In this document: piece by piece, positions 1 through 11,540 of the stretch
Layout: every line of letters begins with the position of its first letter
Numbering within the stretch: the stretch's first letter is position 1
Assembly (NCBI GenBank): GCA_017590115.1
Contig: JAGGNK010010225.1
Location: 8,730,834 to 8,794,833, forward strand
Direction: 5' to 3'
Origin: Montifringilla adamsi
Lineage: Eukaryota; Chordata; Aves; Passeriformes; Passeridae
Length of the DNA stretch: 64,000 bases
Translations under genes and position numbers: made by a program
The notes under the pieces: generated by a model
Told to the model about the DNA's origin: nothing
The model's database searches: none
Seen by the model: only the letters and a program-made list of their open reading frames with translations

Positions 1-1195
1 TTATTCATCAGTGATACTATAAACTTCTCTAGTTTACACTATAGGAAAGAAACAAAACACCTTCTTGATCAAGTCCCAGTGCAGTGCCTTGAACTTCTTG
101 ATGATTTTAGTATTCACTAAACCGTGTAAAATGCATTTACAAAAAAATAAAATACAACTACTTGCTCTGAGACTGCATTTGATATAACGCACAGTTATGA
201 ATTATTTCTGTAGGTGGATTTTAATACACATTGTCGTGTCTATTTTATGTTATGACTAAATTATCCTAACTCTGCAGACTCAAACCAGAACCTCTGTAAG
301 CTGTAGAGCAGCTGTGCACAGCCTCTGTCACTGCTGTCTTTTAGTCACATCTAAACCACAAGATCCTTCTTTAATTATAGTAGTAATTTTACAGGAACAA
401 ACATGTATGATGAAATTTCACACTCTGCTTTTGCCCAGAAAAATAAATGAAATAAATTTGTTTTGAGTACAGTATCAAATTCCATGGTTGTGGATTTAAT
501 TGTATAGAAATTTAGTTTCTGTAAGCTGTATCCTTTGTATTATTGAGGGTTGTGGATGGAAGTGAATAAAATAGCATTTATGTCAGAGCTGTGAACTGAT
601 GGCAATGCAGCATGCCTTCCCATTTTTCACAGTGTCACATCCACTCTCGACAGAACTTTCATTTTAAAAGTTAATAGTCTGTCATTCATATGAAAAACCA
701 AGGACTCCTCAGTGAGTTAGTTGCTTGTAGGTAAAAGATACAGAAAATCTCAAGTTCCTTAAACAAACTTGCAAGATTTCTGCTTTTGTTTACTTCCTGA
801 GAAACAACTTTGACATAAGTGTCGTAGCTTGTCCTTGTCTTGAGATTTCCTGTAAAGTTGGAACAGTTTTGGATGCCAAGTTCTTACACTCCTCACCTTT
901 GCAGAAGTGCTCAAGAGACATATTACTCAGGGTTGTCTTCCTATCCCATTTGTATAATCACAAAACCAACAGTGAAAATAACCAACTTTAAGTATAAAGC
1001 TTTGAAAATATAAAGGTTTCTGCATAGACTCTATGCCCAATGTCTATTCCCTGCTATCTTAACAATATTTTGGTTTGCACTCATTTGGAAGACCTCTGGT
1101 GGAGGAATTTTATAATTTTTTTTAAAACTGTAACTTCAGTTAACTGTAACTAAGTGAAACTTCAGAGCATTTCCATGGTGATAGGAGAGACACAA

Positions 1196-1210
1196 TTTTT
1201 TTTTTTTTTT
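1196..1210. repeat. T15 homopolymer
   Basis: An uninterrupted run of 15 T. It could be a simple repeat or the reverse-complemented A-tail of a decayed retrocopy. Nothing recognisable flanks it. Confidence 0.85.
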
Positions 1211-2199
1211 CAGAAATCACTTAATTGATTCTTCTATGATACTCATCTGCACTCTGAGATGTGGAATCCTGGATATTATTACTTTAGTAATCTCAATGCA
1301 CCTTGTAAAAAATTTTGGCTGCTTTAAATGAAATGGGGTCAAATTTCTGCTGGCTTTATGATGACACTGCCAAAACCAAAAATTGCCTTAAGTAATGACA
1401 AACCACAGTGAAGGATTTTAGATCCACCTTCCTTTATACCTGAACTGGCTCAACCTGTTAGACATTCTAAGCTGCAGCAATGGAAGACAATGAGAAAACA
1501 TGGATGTTAGTAGGTGACTGACCATTCTGCCTCACACAAAGTTTTAAATGAAATTATCAAAGGAGGACAGAAATATCCATTGCCAAAAGGAGACTGAGAT
1601 TGCATCATTCCCAGCCACACTGACTGATACATTCCTCTGAGAACACCTCAGGGGTGACAAGGGGAAAGTTTACCTGCCATCATTTTCTACAGTCAAAAAT
1701 TTTTGTTTAGCAGTTGTGCTTAAAATTAAAGGAAGTGTTTTGTTCCAGTGACCTGGAGTCAGTCATAGGATAAAATCTGTGCGCTTTCTTTTTGTGCCAA
1801 GGTAGGAGAACCAACAATTATAAAAGGAAGTTATGTTCCCTCACACCTTTCCTGCCTGTTTTCTGAAAGCAGATCTTCCACCCTGCTGGTTACAGCCTGC
1901 CAGCTTTTGTGCTAGTTTTCCCTAACCGATGTTGGAGTAGTTTTTAGTGTCCTCTCCATGCTGTTACTCCTTTCACACAATTTCCTGTGTCTTGCTCCTG
2001 CTATGTTGTGAAAACAGTGACTGAACCAGACTGGGACATCGTGGTGCACTGTGGTAGCACTTCCAAGAGCCTTGATGGCACCTCCCACAGACAGTCTGCT
2101 CAGGGTTATTTTCCTCATGTTTGTGCTCTCAAAAATCTGTGTCAATTGCCAAGAGAGGAAGAAATGTGGTCCCTGTGAGTGCAAGGGCTGTGTCTGGTC

Positions 2200-2310
2200 T
2201 CCTCTGACGTGCTGGTGGTTGCTGCCAAGCTCTGCTCCGGGACACGGTGCTGCGACCTCACGGTTGGGTGTAAAGCCGTAATGTAAACTGCGCGAATCTC
2301 TGCCGTGCTG
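2200..2310. other. Local CpG cluster
   Basis: About nine CpG dinucleotides fall within roughly 110 bases (in contexts such as gacgtg, tccggg, cacggt, gcgacc, gccgta and gcgcga), while the surrounding kilobases have almost none. It is too short for a classical CpG island. No TATA-like element, start codon context or gene is visible next to it. It may be an unmethylated regulatory patch or a young GC-rich insertion that has not yet lost its CpGs. Confidence 0.4.
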
Positions 2311-3339
2311 GCTGCTGTCTCTCCTTTTTCTGAAGGAATTATGTGCTCACCAGATGGTTAAAACACAGGCAATGCATGAACACCACACTGGAAAAATATT
2401 GAGCTGACAGACATACATTTTACCCATGTCAGAAAGCTTAACTTTAAGCAGGGAGCTGAATCAAAGGTTCCCATTTTGGTGTGAATTCCTCTTGTTTCCC
2501 TAACTCCACATTAGGGACTTAACTTTATTAAAAATTAACATCTTCAGCAGAAACACCTTGCTTCAACTCTTTTTTAAAGTCAAAAGGTTGCAGCAGGGGT
2601 CAAATGGATTAAAAGGAAGGAGCTGTATAACTTGTGTTGATCCAACAAGGTACTGCACCTGATTTCTGGTTTGCTGCATTCATTCATTCCTCTGTGTGCT
2701 CTTGTGTTTTCAGCTAGTCCTTCCACACGTGTGGATATGAAAGCCTCCCATCCATCCCAGCCTCCAAAAAAGCAAACACCACGAAAAAAAGCATCCCAGG
2801 CTTTTCAGATTGTTGCACCCAGGAAAATGCAGAGTGATGAATGAAACAACACAGGATGAGGATTAAATCAAGAATATTCAAGAAGTGGCTTAGTGTTATT
2901 TTATATCAGAAATGGTCCTGGGTCACTTTGGTTGTCTTATCTCTAATTTGTGTTCTCAGCACTGGAGCCTTCCTGCTAACTGTTCCCTTCTTGAAATCCA
3001 TTGAAAAACTCACAGTGATGGGTGGTCTGTTTCCTAAAGATTGATTGATTTTGCGTGAGTAAAACCAATATGCTTCTCATACTGCTGCAAAAGTTTTTGC
3101 ATTATTTATTTTGCATTATTTTCTGATCCATCTCCTTTACTTGCAGAAGAATTATAGCAGCACAGCCCAGCTGGGCAAAGGGCCTTTAAATAGCCACCTA
3201 ACTACCTGCTTTTCATCAGGTATCACCATGCTGAGCTTGGGAAGAATTTTAAAAATGTTTAGGAGAACAAAAATAAGAACTGGACCAACATAAGCACAGT
3301 ACAAAAGTCAGCCTTGGGGAAAATCATGCAGGAGAATGC

Positions 3340-3660
3340 CTGAGGGCTGGCAAGGGTCCTGGCAGAGTGACTAACACCCTAAATCAGCAGGATAAATGAA
3401 TTTTAGCCTTGCCAGTGCAAGAAAGTCACGCCGCCAGTTTGGCTTTTCTGGGAGCCAGGCCAGAGGGAAGAGCCATAGCTGGATCCTGGGAGCAGCAGGC
3501 AGCTCCCAGCACGCGCTGCAGCTCAGGGGAAGCACAGCTCTGCCAGAGCTGCTGCTCCTGTCCTGCACACCCAGCTGCAGTGAGCCCGGGCAGGGAGAGC
3601 TCCAGGCCTTCCTCTCACTGTGAGGAGGGTGGCAGCGCTCCAAGCCCCCTTGCAGGCTTC
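3340..3660. other. GC-rich block, possibly regulatory
   Basis: This segment is clearly richer in G and C than its surroundings, with many CAGCTG/CTGCAG-type words and several CpGs (cgccgcc, cacgcgctg, gcccggg, cagcgctcc). Both strands are open for 75-127 codons, but this is expected from base composition because GC-rich DNA has few stop codons. The translations look low-complexity and match nothing I know. I read it as non-coding. Confidence 0.4.
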
Positions 3661-3674
3661 CCAAGCAAATAGGA

Positions 3675-3745
3675 AGCCCATTACTAAAATGCCGTTGTCC
3701 TTCATTTGTCAGATTAAGATTGCTTAATGGATTAGCCAGGCGGCA
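3675..3745. promoter_or_regulatory. Cluster of homeodomain-type motifs
   Basis: Directly after the GC-rich block, several ATTA/TAAT cores occur close together. They include TAATGGATTA at 3725-3734, which joins a TAAT core to a GGATTA half-site of the OTX/PITX type. Homeodomain cores are short and common in AT-rich DNA. The call rests on their density and on the sharp change in composition. No target gene is visible. Confidence 0.25.
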
Positions 3746-6042
3746 GAGTAGCAAGTAGCTGCTCTGATTTGAGGAGTCTGGCCTAGAATACTAAATATTT
3801 GGATACATCATACAGTGTATTTTTACATGGATTTATCGGAAGAAAAAACAGTCTTTTTATTGCACACTTGCACTTTCTTCAGCATCTGAAGAGAGATTAA
3901 TTTCCTAGGAATTTTAGCACCTATTTTTGCAATAAAATTATGACCTTATCATTCTACAATAATGTGGAAGTAAGTGATTGGGTTAAAAAATCCCAACACC
4001 CACCCTTCCATGTATGATTTTGTTATGAGATCATAATAACTAATATTAATGGATAGTATTCATCCATATCACCTGCAGCTACTCCAGGAGAGAGGCAACA
4101 ATGTAGACTGCAGTGTAGCTGTGAGACAATGATATCTTACTGATCACGCTAACCAGAAGGTGTATCTTTGGACTGTGGTCAAGAGGGACACAGCAGGTTG
4201 CTCTTGCTGTCAAATTCCTTTAATATCAGTCAGTTTTCAAATGGGCACTAATTTGCAGAAGCAGGCTTTTGCAAGAACAGTGGGTCAGCTTAATTAATTC
4301 TGAGAACCTTAGTGACAAAGTGGGTATTTCTTTAAGGTTTTGTGTGCGTCTGAGATTCCAGGAAACTGATTCCTAGCCTTGCTTTCTTGCTGATGTGCTG
4401 CAAGAAGTGCTAGCACAAGGATTTGCTCTTAAGTGCTTTCTTCCCATGGCCTGTGCAATCAGCATTAAGCCAGTGGTAAAAGACAGGGCTGATTTGCATG
4501 AAGTAACTTTTCAGAGAAGTCTGTGGAGCAGTGATGCCAGGAAATCAGAATATGCTCACAAGTTAAATTGTAATGTTTTGTACCTGGTGAATGGAGCGTT
4601 GATTCCTGCCTTGTAAAGAAATCAGGGAGTGAACAATGCTTGCTGAACAGATAGTATCTTCTTCAAATAAATCACTTCCACTAATCCAGATACAGGAGCA
4701 AACTGCAGCTTTTTTTCAGACTTTAGGGATGTTGCAATTAAACTGCTTTTTTCTGCAATATTTTCTTTAAGGCAAAAAATGGAAAGGCAGATCAAGGGAG
4801 CCATATAAGCTTACACACCTTTTATGACTGAGAAATATCTGTAGGTGTAACCACCAGCTTACTTCTGATACAGCCTTTACTGCCCAAATGAATACTGCAA
4901 TATCTTATGAAACACAGAACATCTCTCTTCCAACGTAATAGCTGAACCCAAATTAATCCTCTGATTAACCAAGGCCCTTGTCTAACCTGTTTAGGCCTGT
5001 AGCATAATCTATAAAGAGTAACATGAAGGAAAGAGCTTTGCTTGTAATACAGTTCAGCCTTTGTATGAATGAGTTTCCATCTACAATATTTTGTAAATTT
5101 GCAAATAATTTCACTAAACTGGAGTTATAGATGAGTATAGAAGTTTTTCTATTTCTTTGTTTTCCTTGGGATGTCTCTCTGCTCAATGGACTTGAGAGAG
5201 TTCACTTCAACTTCTGTTTTCTCACTCAAATACTGCCTGGTAACCTATTTTAGAGCAGGGATCTGCCTGTTGCAGCCCTTTCATAGAGACAGGAAAATCA
5301 GAACAGATCTCTCCTGGGGATCAAGAGATACTAGTTCCAGCCTCTGAAAGAGGGAGAATCAATAAAATCTGGCAATGTCTTCTGCTGGCTGAGAGTTCTA
5401 GCTAATGAGTCATTTAAACAGCCCAAGCAGCTTTCTGACTCCAACCCTTTCTTTAGATTGTTTCTCTTGACTGAGTTCCAAAAGGGTTGAGGCTGAATGG
5501 ACTGTCCTGTGTCCAAAACCACCAAGTGACTTTGCTCACCGAATAGTTCTTTCAGATTTTCATTTCAGCAACAAAAAATATCTTTTTCTTGCCTTTCTCC
5601 CTAGGACTCAGAAGAATCTCCAGAAGACTATCAGTTATTCACAGAGCCATATTAATATTATTTTCAGGCTGTTGCTACCTTTCTTCCCATCTTTTCCGAC
5701 CTCACAGTTTTCTTGGCTCTTTGAATTAGCACACACATGTCTGTTTTCTCTTAGTCACAGAAGCTGTTTTTTGTTCCAGCCCTCCTGTAGCATATTTTCT
5801 GGTCTGTGTTATAAATGCAATTAAAGCCTTGAATGGACATGTTTAGGATGTGGGTGCAAACTTGTGCTGTTGGTTATCTGGCTTATTTTTCAGTGTTGAA
5901 GCTCAAACAAACAGCTGTACCTCGCCACAGATCCTGTCTTCAAATGAACAGCAGGGTTTAGTTTTTATTGCCAGATATGAGCATGTGGTGTTGTGGAACT
6001 ACATCCATCTGTGGACTACCTTTTCTCAAACCCTGAGCTGTG

Positions 6043-6152
6043 AAAACGCTGAACCTTCTACAGGCCCTGATATCCTTTTGTTATATAGTTTTGTTTAAAA
6101 ATGCTGAATGTTTTAGAGGGCCTGACATCCTTTTGTTATATTGTTCTATTAT
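6043..6152. repeat. 55-bp imperfect tandem duplication
   Basis: Two neighbouring copies have a period of 55 bases. Copy 1 starts at aaaacgctgaacc (6043) and copy 2 at aaaatgctgaatg (6098). Both contain the block atccttttgttata about midway. The copies differ at perhaps one base in five or six by eye, so the duplication is not recent. The unit matches no repeat family I know. Confidence 0.7.
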
Positions 6153-6628
6153 AATCCTTATAGAAATATAAATGAACTTAGAAAAATCCTGCCTTCTTTT
6201 CATTTGCAAAATCTCATGTCAGAAGACCTCAAGGAAGGTTTACAATTTATTCTTTGTTGGAATAACATTTAAAGCCAAACTCCATAAAGTATATGTTTTC
6301 TTTCATTTGCTGGAAGTTCTTGAACAGTCAGAAAACCTATTTCAAGTTTAGATGAAACTGTTTAGAATTCGGGGTTTTTTCCCTTTGCTTCGATAGTGTC
6401 AAAATGATGGAGCTTATTTTGCTATACTAGGCAAATATTCCTTTGAAACCAACATGCATTTGAAAAATGTTATTGTTACCAAGTCCATGAGGCTTTTCCT
6501 GGAGATTTTATCTAGCTAAAATCTTCCTTCAGTATTCTTCCCACAGTCTCAAGCTCCTGAGCAGTTCTTTGTAGGGCACTGTATACACAGAAGAAAAAGA
6601 CTTCTGACCTAAATATCTTGAGTCATTG

Positions 6629-7345
6629 AACCAAAGAATCATTTAGGTTGGAAAAATTGTTAAGATCATTGAGTCCAACGATTAACCCAGCACTGCCAAG
6701 TCCACCACTGAACCATGTCCCAAAGTGCTGTATCTACACATCTTTTAAATGCCTCCAGGTACGGTGATGCCACCACTTCCCTGGGCAGCCTGCTCCAATG
6801 CTAGACAACCCAGTCCATGAAGAAATTTTTCCTAACATCCAATCTAAACCTCCCCTGATGCAACCTGCAGCCATTTTCTGTTGTCCTGTCACTTGCTACC
6901 TGGAAGAAAAGACCGAGCCCCACCTTGCCACAACCTCCTTTCAAGTGGCTGTAGAGAGTGAGGTCCTCCCTGAGCCTTCTTCTCTCCAGCTTAACACCCC
7001 CAGTTCCCTCAGCTGCTCCCCATAAGCCTTGTGCTCCTGAGCCTTTCCCAGCTCTGTTGCCCTTCACTGGACACACTCCAGCCCCTCAATGTCTTTCTTC
7101 TAGTGAGGGGCCCAAAACTGAACACAGGATTTGAGGTGCAGCCTCACCAGTGCTGAGTATACAGGGACAATCACAGCCCGAGTCCTGCTGGCCATGCTGT
7201 TTCTGACACAAACCAGGATGCCATTGACCTTCTTGGACACCTGGGCACTCAGTGACTCACGTGCAGGTGCTGCCAACCAGCACGCCCAGGGTCCTTTTCC
7301 AGCAGGCAATTTTCCAGCTGCTCTACCCTTCCTAGTCTTTGCTAA
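6629..7345 (-). mobile_element. CR1 LINE, 5'-truncated, about 0.7 kb
   Basis: This is a minus-strand copy, with the CR1 3' end at the left edge (agaatcatttaggttgg). It then runs backward through the 3' UTR into the C-terminal part of ORF2. Avian CR1 is a non-LTR retrotransposon that typically inserts 5'-truncated copies by target-primed reverse transcription. The copy ends near 7345 without the endonuclease or most of the reverse transcriptase, so it is dead. It resembles the copy at 58885-59476 closely enough to suggest the same subfamily. No clear target-site duplication is visible. Confidence 0.95.
6801..7309 (-). pseudogene. CR1 ORF2 C-terminal fragment, frameshifted
   Basis: Two overlapping minus-strand frames give the usual end of CR1 ORF2. 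The upstream piece (7309-7100) contains [20 protein letters not shown], a tract typical of the region after the reverse-transcriptase catalytic core. The downstream piece (7076-6801) carries [20 protein letters not shown] and then [11 protein letters not shown]. They lie in different frames, so at least one frameshift separates them. The YxDD catalytic box and the N-terminal endonuclease are absent, because the element is truncated before them. It cannot make an active enzyme. Confidence 0.9.
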
Positions 7346-9279
7346 TTTTTTTTCTTCTCATTTTCCATTTTTTGGGAACTGTGGCATCAACACATAAAAC
7401 CTCTTAGAAATGCTGTTTTTAAAATTCAGAATTAACTTGTGTTATCATGGAAAAGCAGCCTTAGATCTCTACCTGGGAGCTGAAAAATCCCAGATTGCAA
7501 GAGGCTGTGGAAATAAATGCAAAGTCCATAGCAGGGGCTTTTCTGAAGTTGCAATGTGCTGTTTCTGATCTTCCTTTTAGAAATGTGTTTATGAAAATTT
7601 TCTGCTTCTCCTTCAGTGTTGCCAGCAGGGCACATTATCTACTTCTTGCTGTAAATCATCAGAAACTTTCTTTTCCTCTGCTGTATCACTGTGAAAGTGA
7701 GAACAACTTAAAGAAGTGAAAGCAATTTGTTCTGCAGGAGGCATTAGATAAAGGGTGCCTAGAGGATTCTTCATACCGTCTTGAGATGGAGATAAAATAG
7801 AATGACATGATAGCCCATTAAGCAGAGCAAAGTAAGCACAGCAGCAGATTCTTGTCTCAGATCTGTGATGCATTTTCCTACCTTGGATGATTAAATGACA
7901 GTGTCTAAAACAACAGCTCTCCTGGCTTTGCTGAGCATACGTGGAACCTTTGGAGTCAGCAGAAGTCTTTGCTCGGAAAGATAAAGGACTGCAAGCCACC
8001 CAGAGGACACCCAGAGCAGCTGCTCTTGCTCACCCTTTCTTTTGAAAATGGGAGCACAGTTAGAACTATTTTATAGACTCCTTGCCTAACATTCACCAGG
8101 GATCTGGAGCTCCCCATCACTGCCAATTTCTGAAGCTGCAAGAGTTTAAGAATCAAAGGAAGAGATTAAATGAGACTGCAATGACATAGCCTAATATACT
8201 GCTCATACAGCAACAGCAGAGTTCATTAACTGTGCTGGGGCTTAAAATATGACAATGCACTGTTAAATAAATAATTTTTAAAGGGATTCTTGGAATTATG
8301 AGACTCTGCTCTGAAAATTTTCTGAAAATTGGAAAACAAAATAATGAGATTTATAATTTGTGTTAACCAAATAAGTTTTTGGTTTTATTCTCTCTCACAA
8401 CAAATTTAAAAGAGTTTACATTTTCCAAATTACTTCTAAATATCTACCAGAAGCCAGGATCCTAAGAACCCAGTTCAAAGGAAGTGCCTGATGCCAGAAG
8501 AAACAAGATTATTAGTAAGCTTAATGACTTTCCCTCTTCACTGCCCTAAGGGCCCACTGTGCAATTTTCATGGCACCATGGGCTGGACATCCCACAGATG
8601 GGAGTGGGAACAAAAGTCTTTGTGGCACTTACCCTAAATTAAGGTGCTGATGGTGTGGAGAGTCCCTACTCTCCATTTCTTTAACAGCCTGTAAAGAAAG
8701 AATCAGCTTCTGGAACCGTGCATGCCCAGATGGTAATATTTGCTCAGGAAACAGGATACGCAATGTTGGCCTATCCCCTTCTTATTCTTCTCTTCCCATT
8801 CATCATGTGTAAAAAATCTCTGTCCATCAGTTTATGCCTTGTAATGACATACTCACTAAAATTTATGGCCAGTGTCTTCCCACTGACACCCTGCCCAGCT
8901 GAACAACCACCCACTACTGTGCTTAAGCCAGGACTTTTCCTCACCCAGCCACTTATTTGCTGTCTGAATCAGCAGCCACCTCAGTTAGCAGAATAAATCA
9001 GAACAAGTCTTAAGGTGAATAATGTTGTGAATAAAAAAGTGCATTAAATTGTAAATATATTTAATTTTCAGTATATGAGTCAAATATGTGCTGCCTTGAA
9101 AGCTTTACCCAATAACTCTGTATGTGTGTGTGTGCATGCTTCAACTAAAACTGACTTTGTCACAAATGTTTTAAGCATATACTCCACTCCTTTTAAACAC
9201 TTGTTTTAATTTCCTCTCATTCTTTGGGAAGGAAATGAAGTTTGGTTTGTCGCCGCCAAGGAATAAAAGTGAAAAGTTA

Positions 9280-9370
9280 TTCTGGTTTCCCTGAACTGAG
9301 CAAGACTTGAACCAGCAATCTCTTCTGAGTGCTTCACTGCCAAGGCAGAGTTATCCTGCAAGAGGCTGGC
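9280..9370 (-). repeat. Possible tRNA-derived SINE relic
   Basis: On the minus strand the sequence contains GGTTCAAGTCT, close to the RNA polymerase III B-box consensus. TGGCAGTG lies upstream at a spacing that could fit a degraded A-box. This arrangement resembles tRNA-derived SINEs such as the MIR/AmnSINE class. I see no CR1- or L2-like tail and no tandem or terminal structure, so chance resemblance is quite possible. It is not a functional tRNA: no full cloverleaf with matching acceptor arms can be drawn. Confidence 0.25.
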
Positions 9371-10499
9371 AGAGATAAACCCTACAAAACAAACAACCCA
9401 GCCCCAAAACCTCAGCATGGCAGTTATTTCACTGCACAATAGGAAGATGACATTTCAGAAGAAAAGCACTATACCTTAGACACCAGCTATCAAACAAGCA
9501 CACAGAATAGCTTGGAGTTAACATCTGTGTAATGAAAACCAGAAAATAGCAGCGATTCCTCTGGAGAGACTTGCTTGCACCTTGTGTCCTTTCTTTCCTA
9601 CCCATATCATTCTCACTGGCTGCATGTTGGCTCCAAACTGCTGTAGGTTGATTTAAGAAGTCTAGAATGATCCCAGATCAGCTTGTGTACGTCCATCAAA
9701 TTTCTACTACCTGTCTCAGAGGGCTTTTTTTCTCCTGAAAAACAGATGACAGCAGGAACAAAAGGTTATGAGAACCTTGCATTCTTTTGTACTAATTTCC
9801 CATTGCTAATTATCTATTCTCAGTATTATTCACTTCCCTGGAAGTTATCTCACAAACATCCTTTAGAAATTTCTGTCTTCTTCTTTAATCCATACCCTTA
9901 ATATTTTTTTATCTGAGAATCATCCCACCATATTTGCCTCATGCCTTCCACACCTTATGTATCTTTGCTCAAAAAAAAAAAAAGAAAGAGTGATTGATCC
10001 TGATTTTTAAAGAAAGTGTCATTTTAACTTTTTAAAGCAGGTTTCTATGGCACACCATATCCTGTTACATGCTGCTGGGCTAGTGGGGTGATTCAGTTAA
10101 TGATGTGTGATTACAGTTTTTCTCTCCTCCTGAGTACTGAAGTTGCATATTTCATCCAAACTGCTAGCAAAACAGATCCCTTATGAGAAACTAATAAAAT
10201 GTGTAGTCTCCAAGGTTAAAAAGGAAAGTAATGAAAAATAACCAGCTAGTGCAATTTTATCCCGTTTGTCCCCGAGAATCCTGAACCTGCACCAAGCTGG
10301 AGAGGAGAACCTAGCAAGGCTCTCAGACAAGTACTGTGAAGTCTTGGAGGGTGTTTGATATGGAGAAGCCACCCTAATGGGAAACCCTCAGCTTCCTGAA
10401 GGTGACTGACTCCACATATGCTGTGCTATTGACAAATTCCAGAAGTTTATTCATCTCTAGGAGTCACTATCACCGGGAGACGAAAGAACTTGACAAGAG

Positions 10500-10665
10500 A
10501 TTTGTATCTTTAGGACAGAAAACAGCCAAGTTGCACGTCCCCACAGGGATGGGGCAGACTCCTGCAAGTCTCACGTACCGCGGGCGTCTCCAATTTTCCC
10601 CCCATATTTGGCCTTGCACATCTCTGTGCGGCGCTGCTCCGCCAGCCTTCGTTACTCTGCCTAAT
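10500..10665. promoter_or_regulatory. CpG-bearing patch with a perfect CArG box
   Basis: CCATATTTGG at 10602-10611 matches the serum response factor consensus CC(A/T)6GG exactly. It lies in a patch with several CpGs (acgtcc, acgtaccgcgggcgtc, gcggcgctgctccgcc) in otherwise CpG-poor DNA. A homeodomain-like ctaattagg follows near 10660. A CArG box within retained CpGs is the kind of combination seen in enhancers or small promoters. No TATA box, transcript or gene is visible here. This is inference from motifs. Confidence 0.35.
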
Positions 10666-11467
10666 TAGGTCAGTGGGAAGGAATCTAGAACTGTTTCACA
10701 TTTTGCTTGTGCGTGTTGGAACAGGAAGGACTGCGTGTCAGTAAGTTCATGAGGCAAGCTAAACTGGTAGCAGCTGTATTCCTCAATAAAATAGGGATTT
10801 TGATATTACCTCCAGGATTTCTCCAAGGAGGATTCAGGCTTCCTATCCAGCGTGGCCTGCAGGGGGCATCAAAAGAATTCAATGGACACTAAACATTGTT
10901 TTCTGACTGTAATTCTCTAACAATAGCGACACTTAAATGGAGTAAATTTTCCATTAAATCAGAAAAGGTGAAAAAAACACTTGAGTAAAAGAGAAGCTGA
11001 CATTTCACTACATCTTTTCTGGTTTGTTTTGGGTTTTATTTTTTCCTGGCTTCTTGATAAGGGAAGACTGGGTTTTAAACCCCATTCCTTCTCCAAACTC
11101 TTGCTATCAGCAGAGTCTTTGAGAGAATGCCATGGGAAAGAGAACTTCAGTCACCACTGACAATAGGATTTAGAAGGTTTTAAAAGTTTCTGAGAAATAG
11201 GGCAGACTATTTCAGAAATTCCTCTGTTTTCTTTATATTGGAATAGGCTGTCTTGCAGCATTATTATCTGGGTTGAATCCTGGTTGAAGGGTTTTGTTGC
11301 ATTTATAAGAATAAATAGCACTGTTGGTAGCATCCACATTTTTTTTCTGCACTGTGAGTACACACATAGTAAACTTTACTGGGAACAATAGTAGAAAACT
11401 TAAAATACACCTTCTTCTCTTGAATGGTCACTGTTCATACTCCCCATAACTTCTGGCCTTTCTATTT

Positions 11468-11540
11468 AATATTGGGATCCCCTGACTGGATTTTTGATTC
11501 AGATGGCACATGGGCCTGAATCCTGAGGGTCCCAATATAT
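11468..11540. other. Imperfect long hairpin
   Basis: The outer arms atattggga (11469-11477) and tcccaatat (11530-11538) are perfect reverse complements and extend inward with ccc/ggg across a one-base bulge. An inner stem pairs gattcag (11496-11502) with ctgaatc (11516-11522) around a 13-base loop. The two stems are separated by an asymmetric internal loop. It could be the remains of a small inverted-repeat DNA element or a structured RNA. I do not recognise it. Confidence 0.45.

Larger units (their letters stand above)
1..6628. other. Unique AT-rich non-coding stretch
   Basis: No gene is supported here. Open frames are under about 130 codons on either strand and resemble no family I recognise. 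The stretch contains a T15 run (1196-1210), a CpG cluster (about 2200-2310), a GC-rich block (about 3340-3660) followed by homeodomain-like motifs, and a 55-bp tandem duplication (6043-6152). These are listed separately. The rest looks like single-copy intergenic or intronic DNA. Confidence 0.7.

Noticed and set aside
3371..3754. 127-codon minus-strand frame in the GC-rich block
   Set aside because: GC-rich DNA has few stop codons. Plus-strand frames are open over the same bases and none resembles a known protein.
5862..5890. miR-9-like word (ttggttatctggctt)
   Set aside because: It differs from miR-9 at core positions and no matching hairpin arm lies nearby.
7613..7999. 128-codon minus-strand frame
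   Set aside because: No recognisable domain and no gene signals. This length is expected by chance in 64 kb.
9301..9370. Functional tRNA gene on the minus strand
   Set aside because: Only a B-box-like word is convincing. A paired acceptor stem and anticodon arm cannot be drawn.
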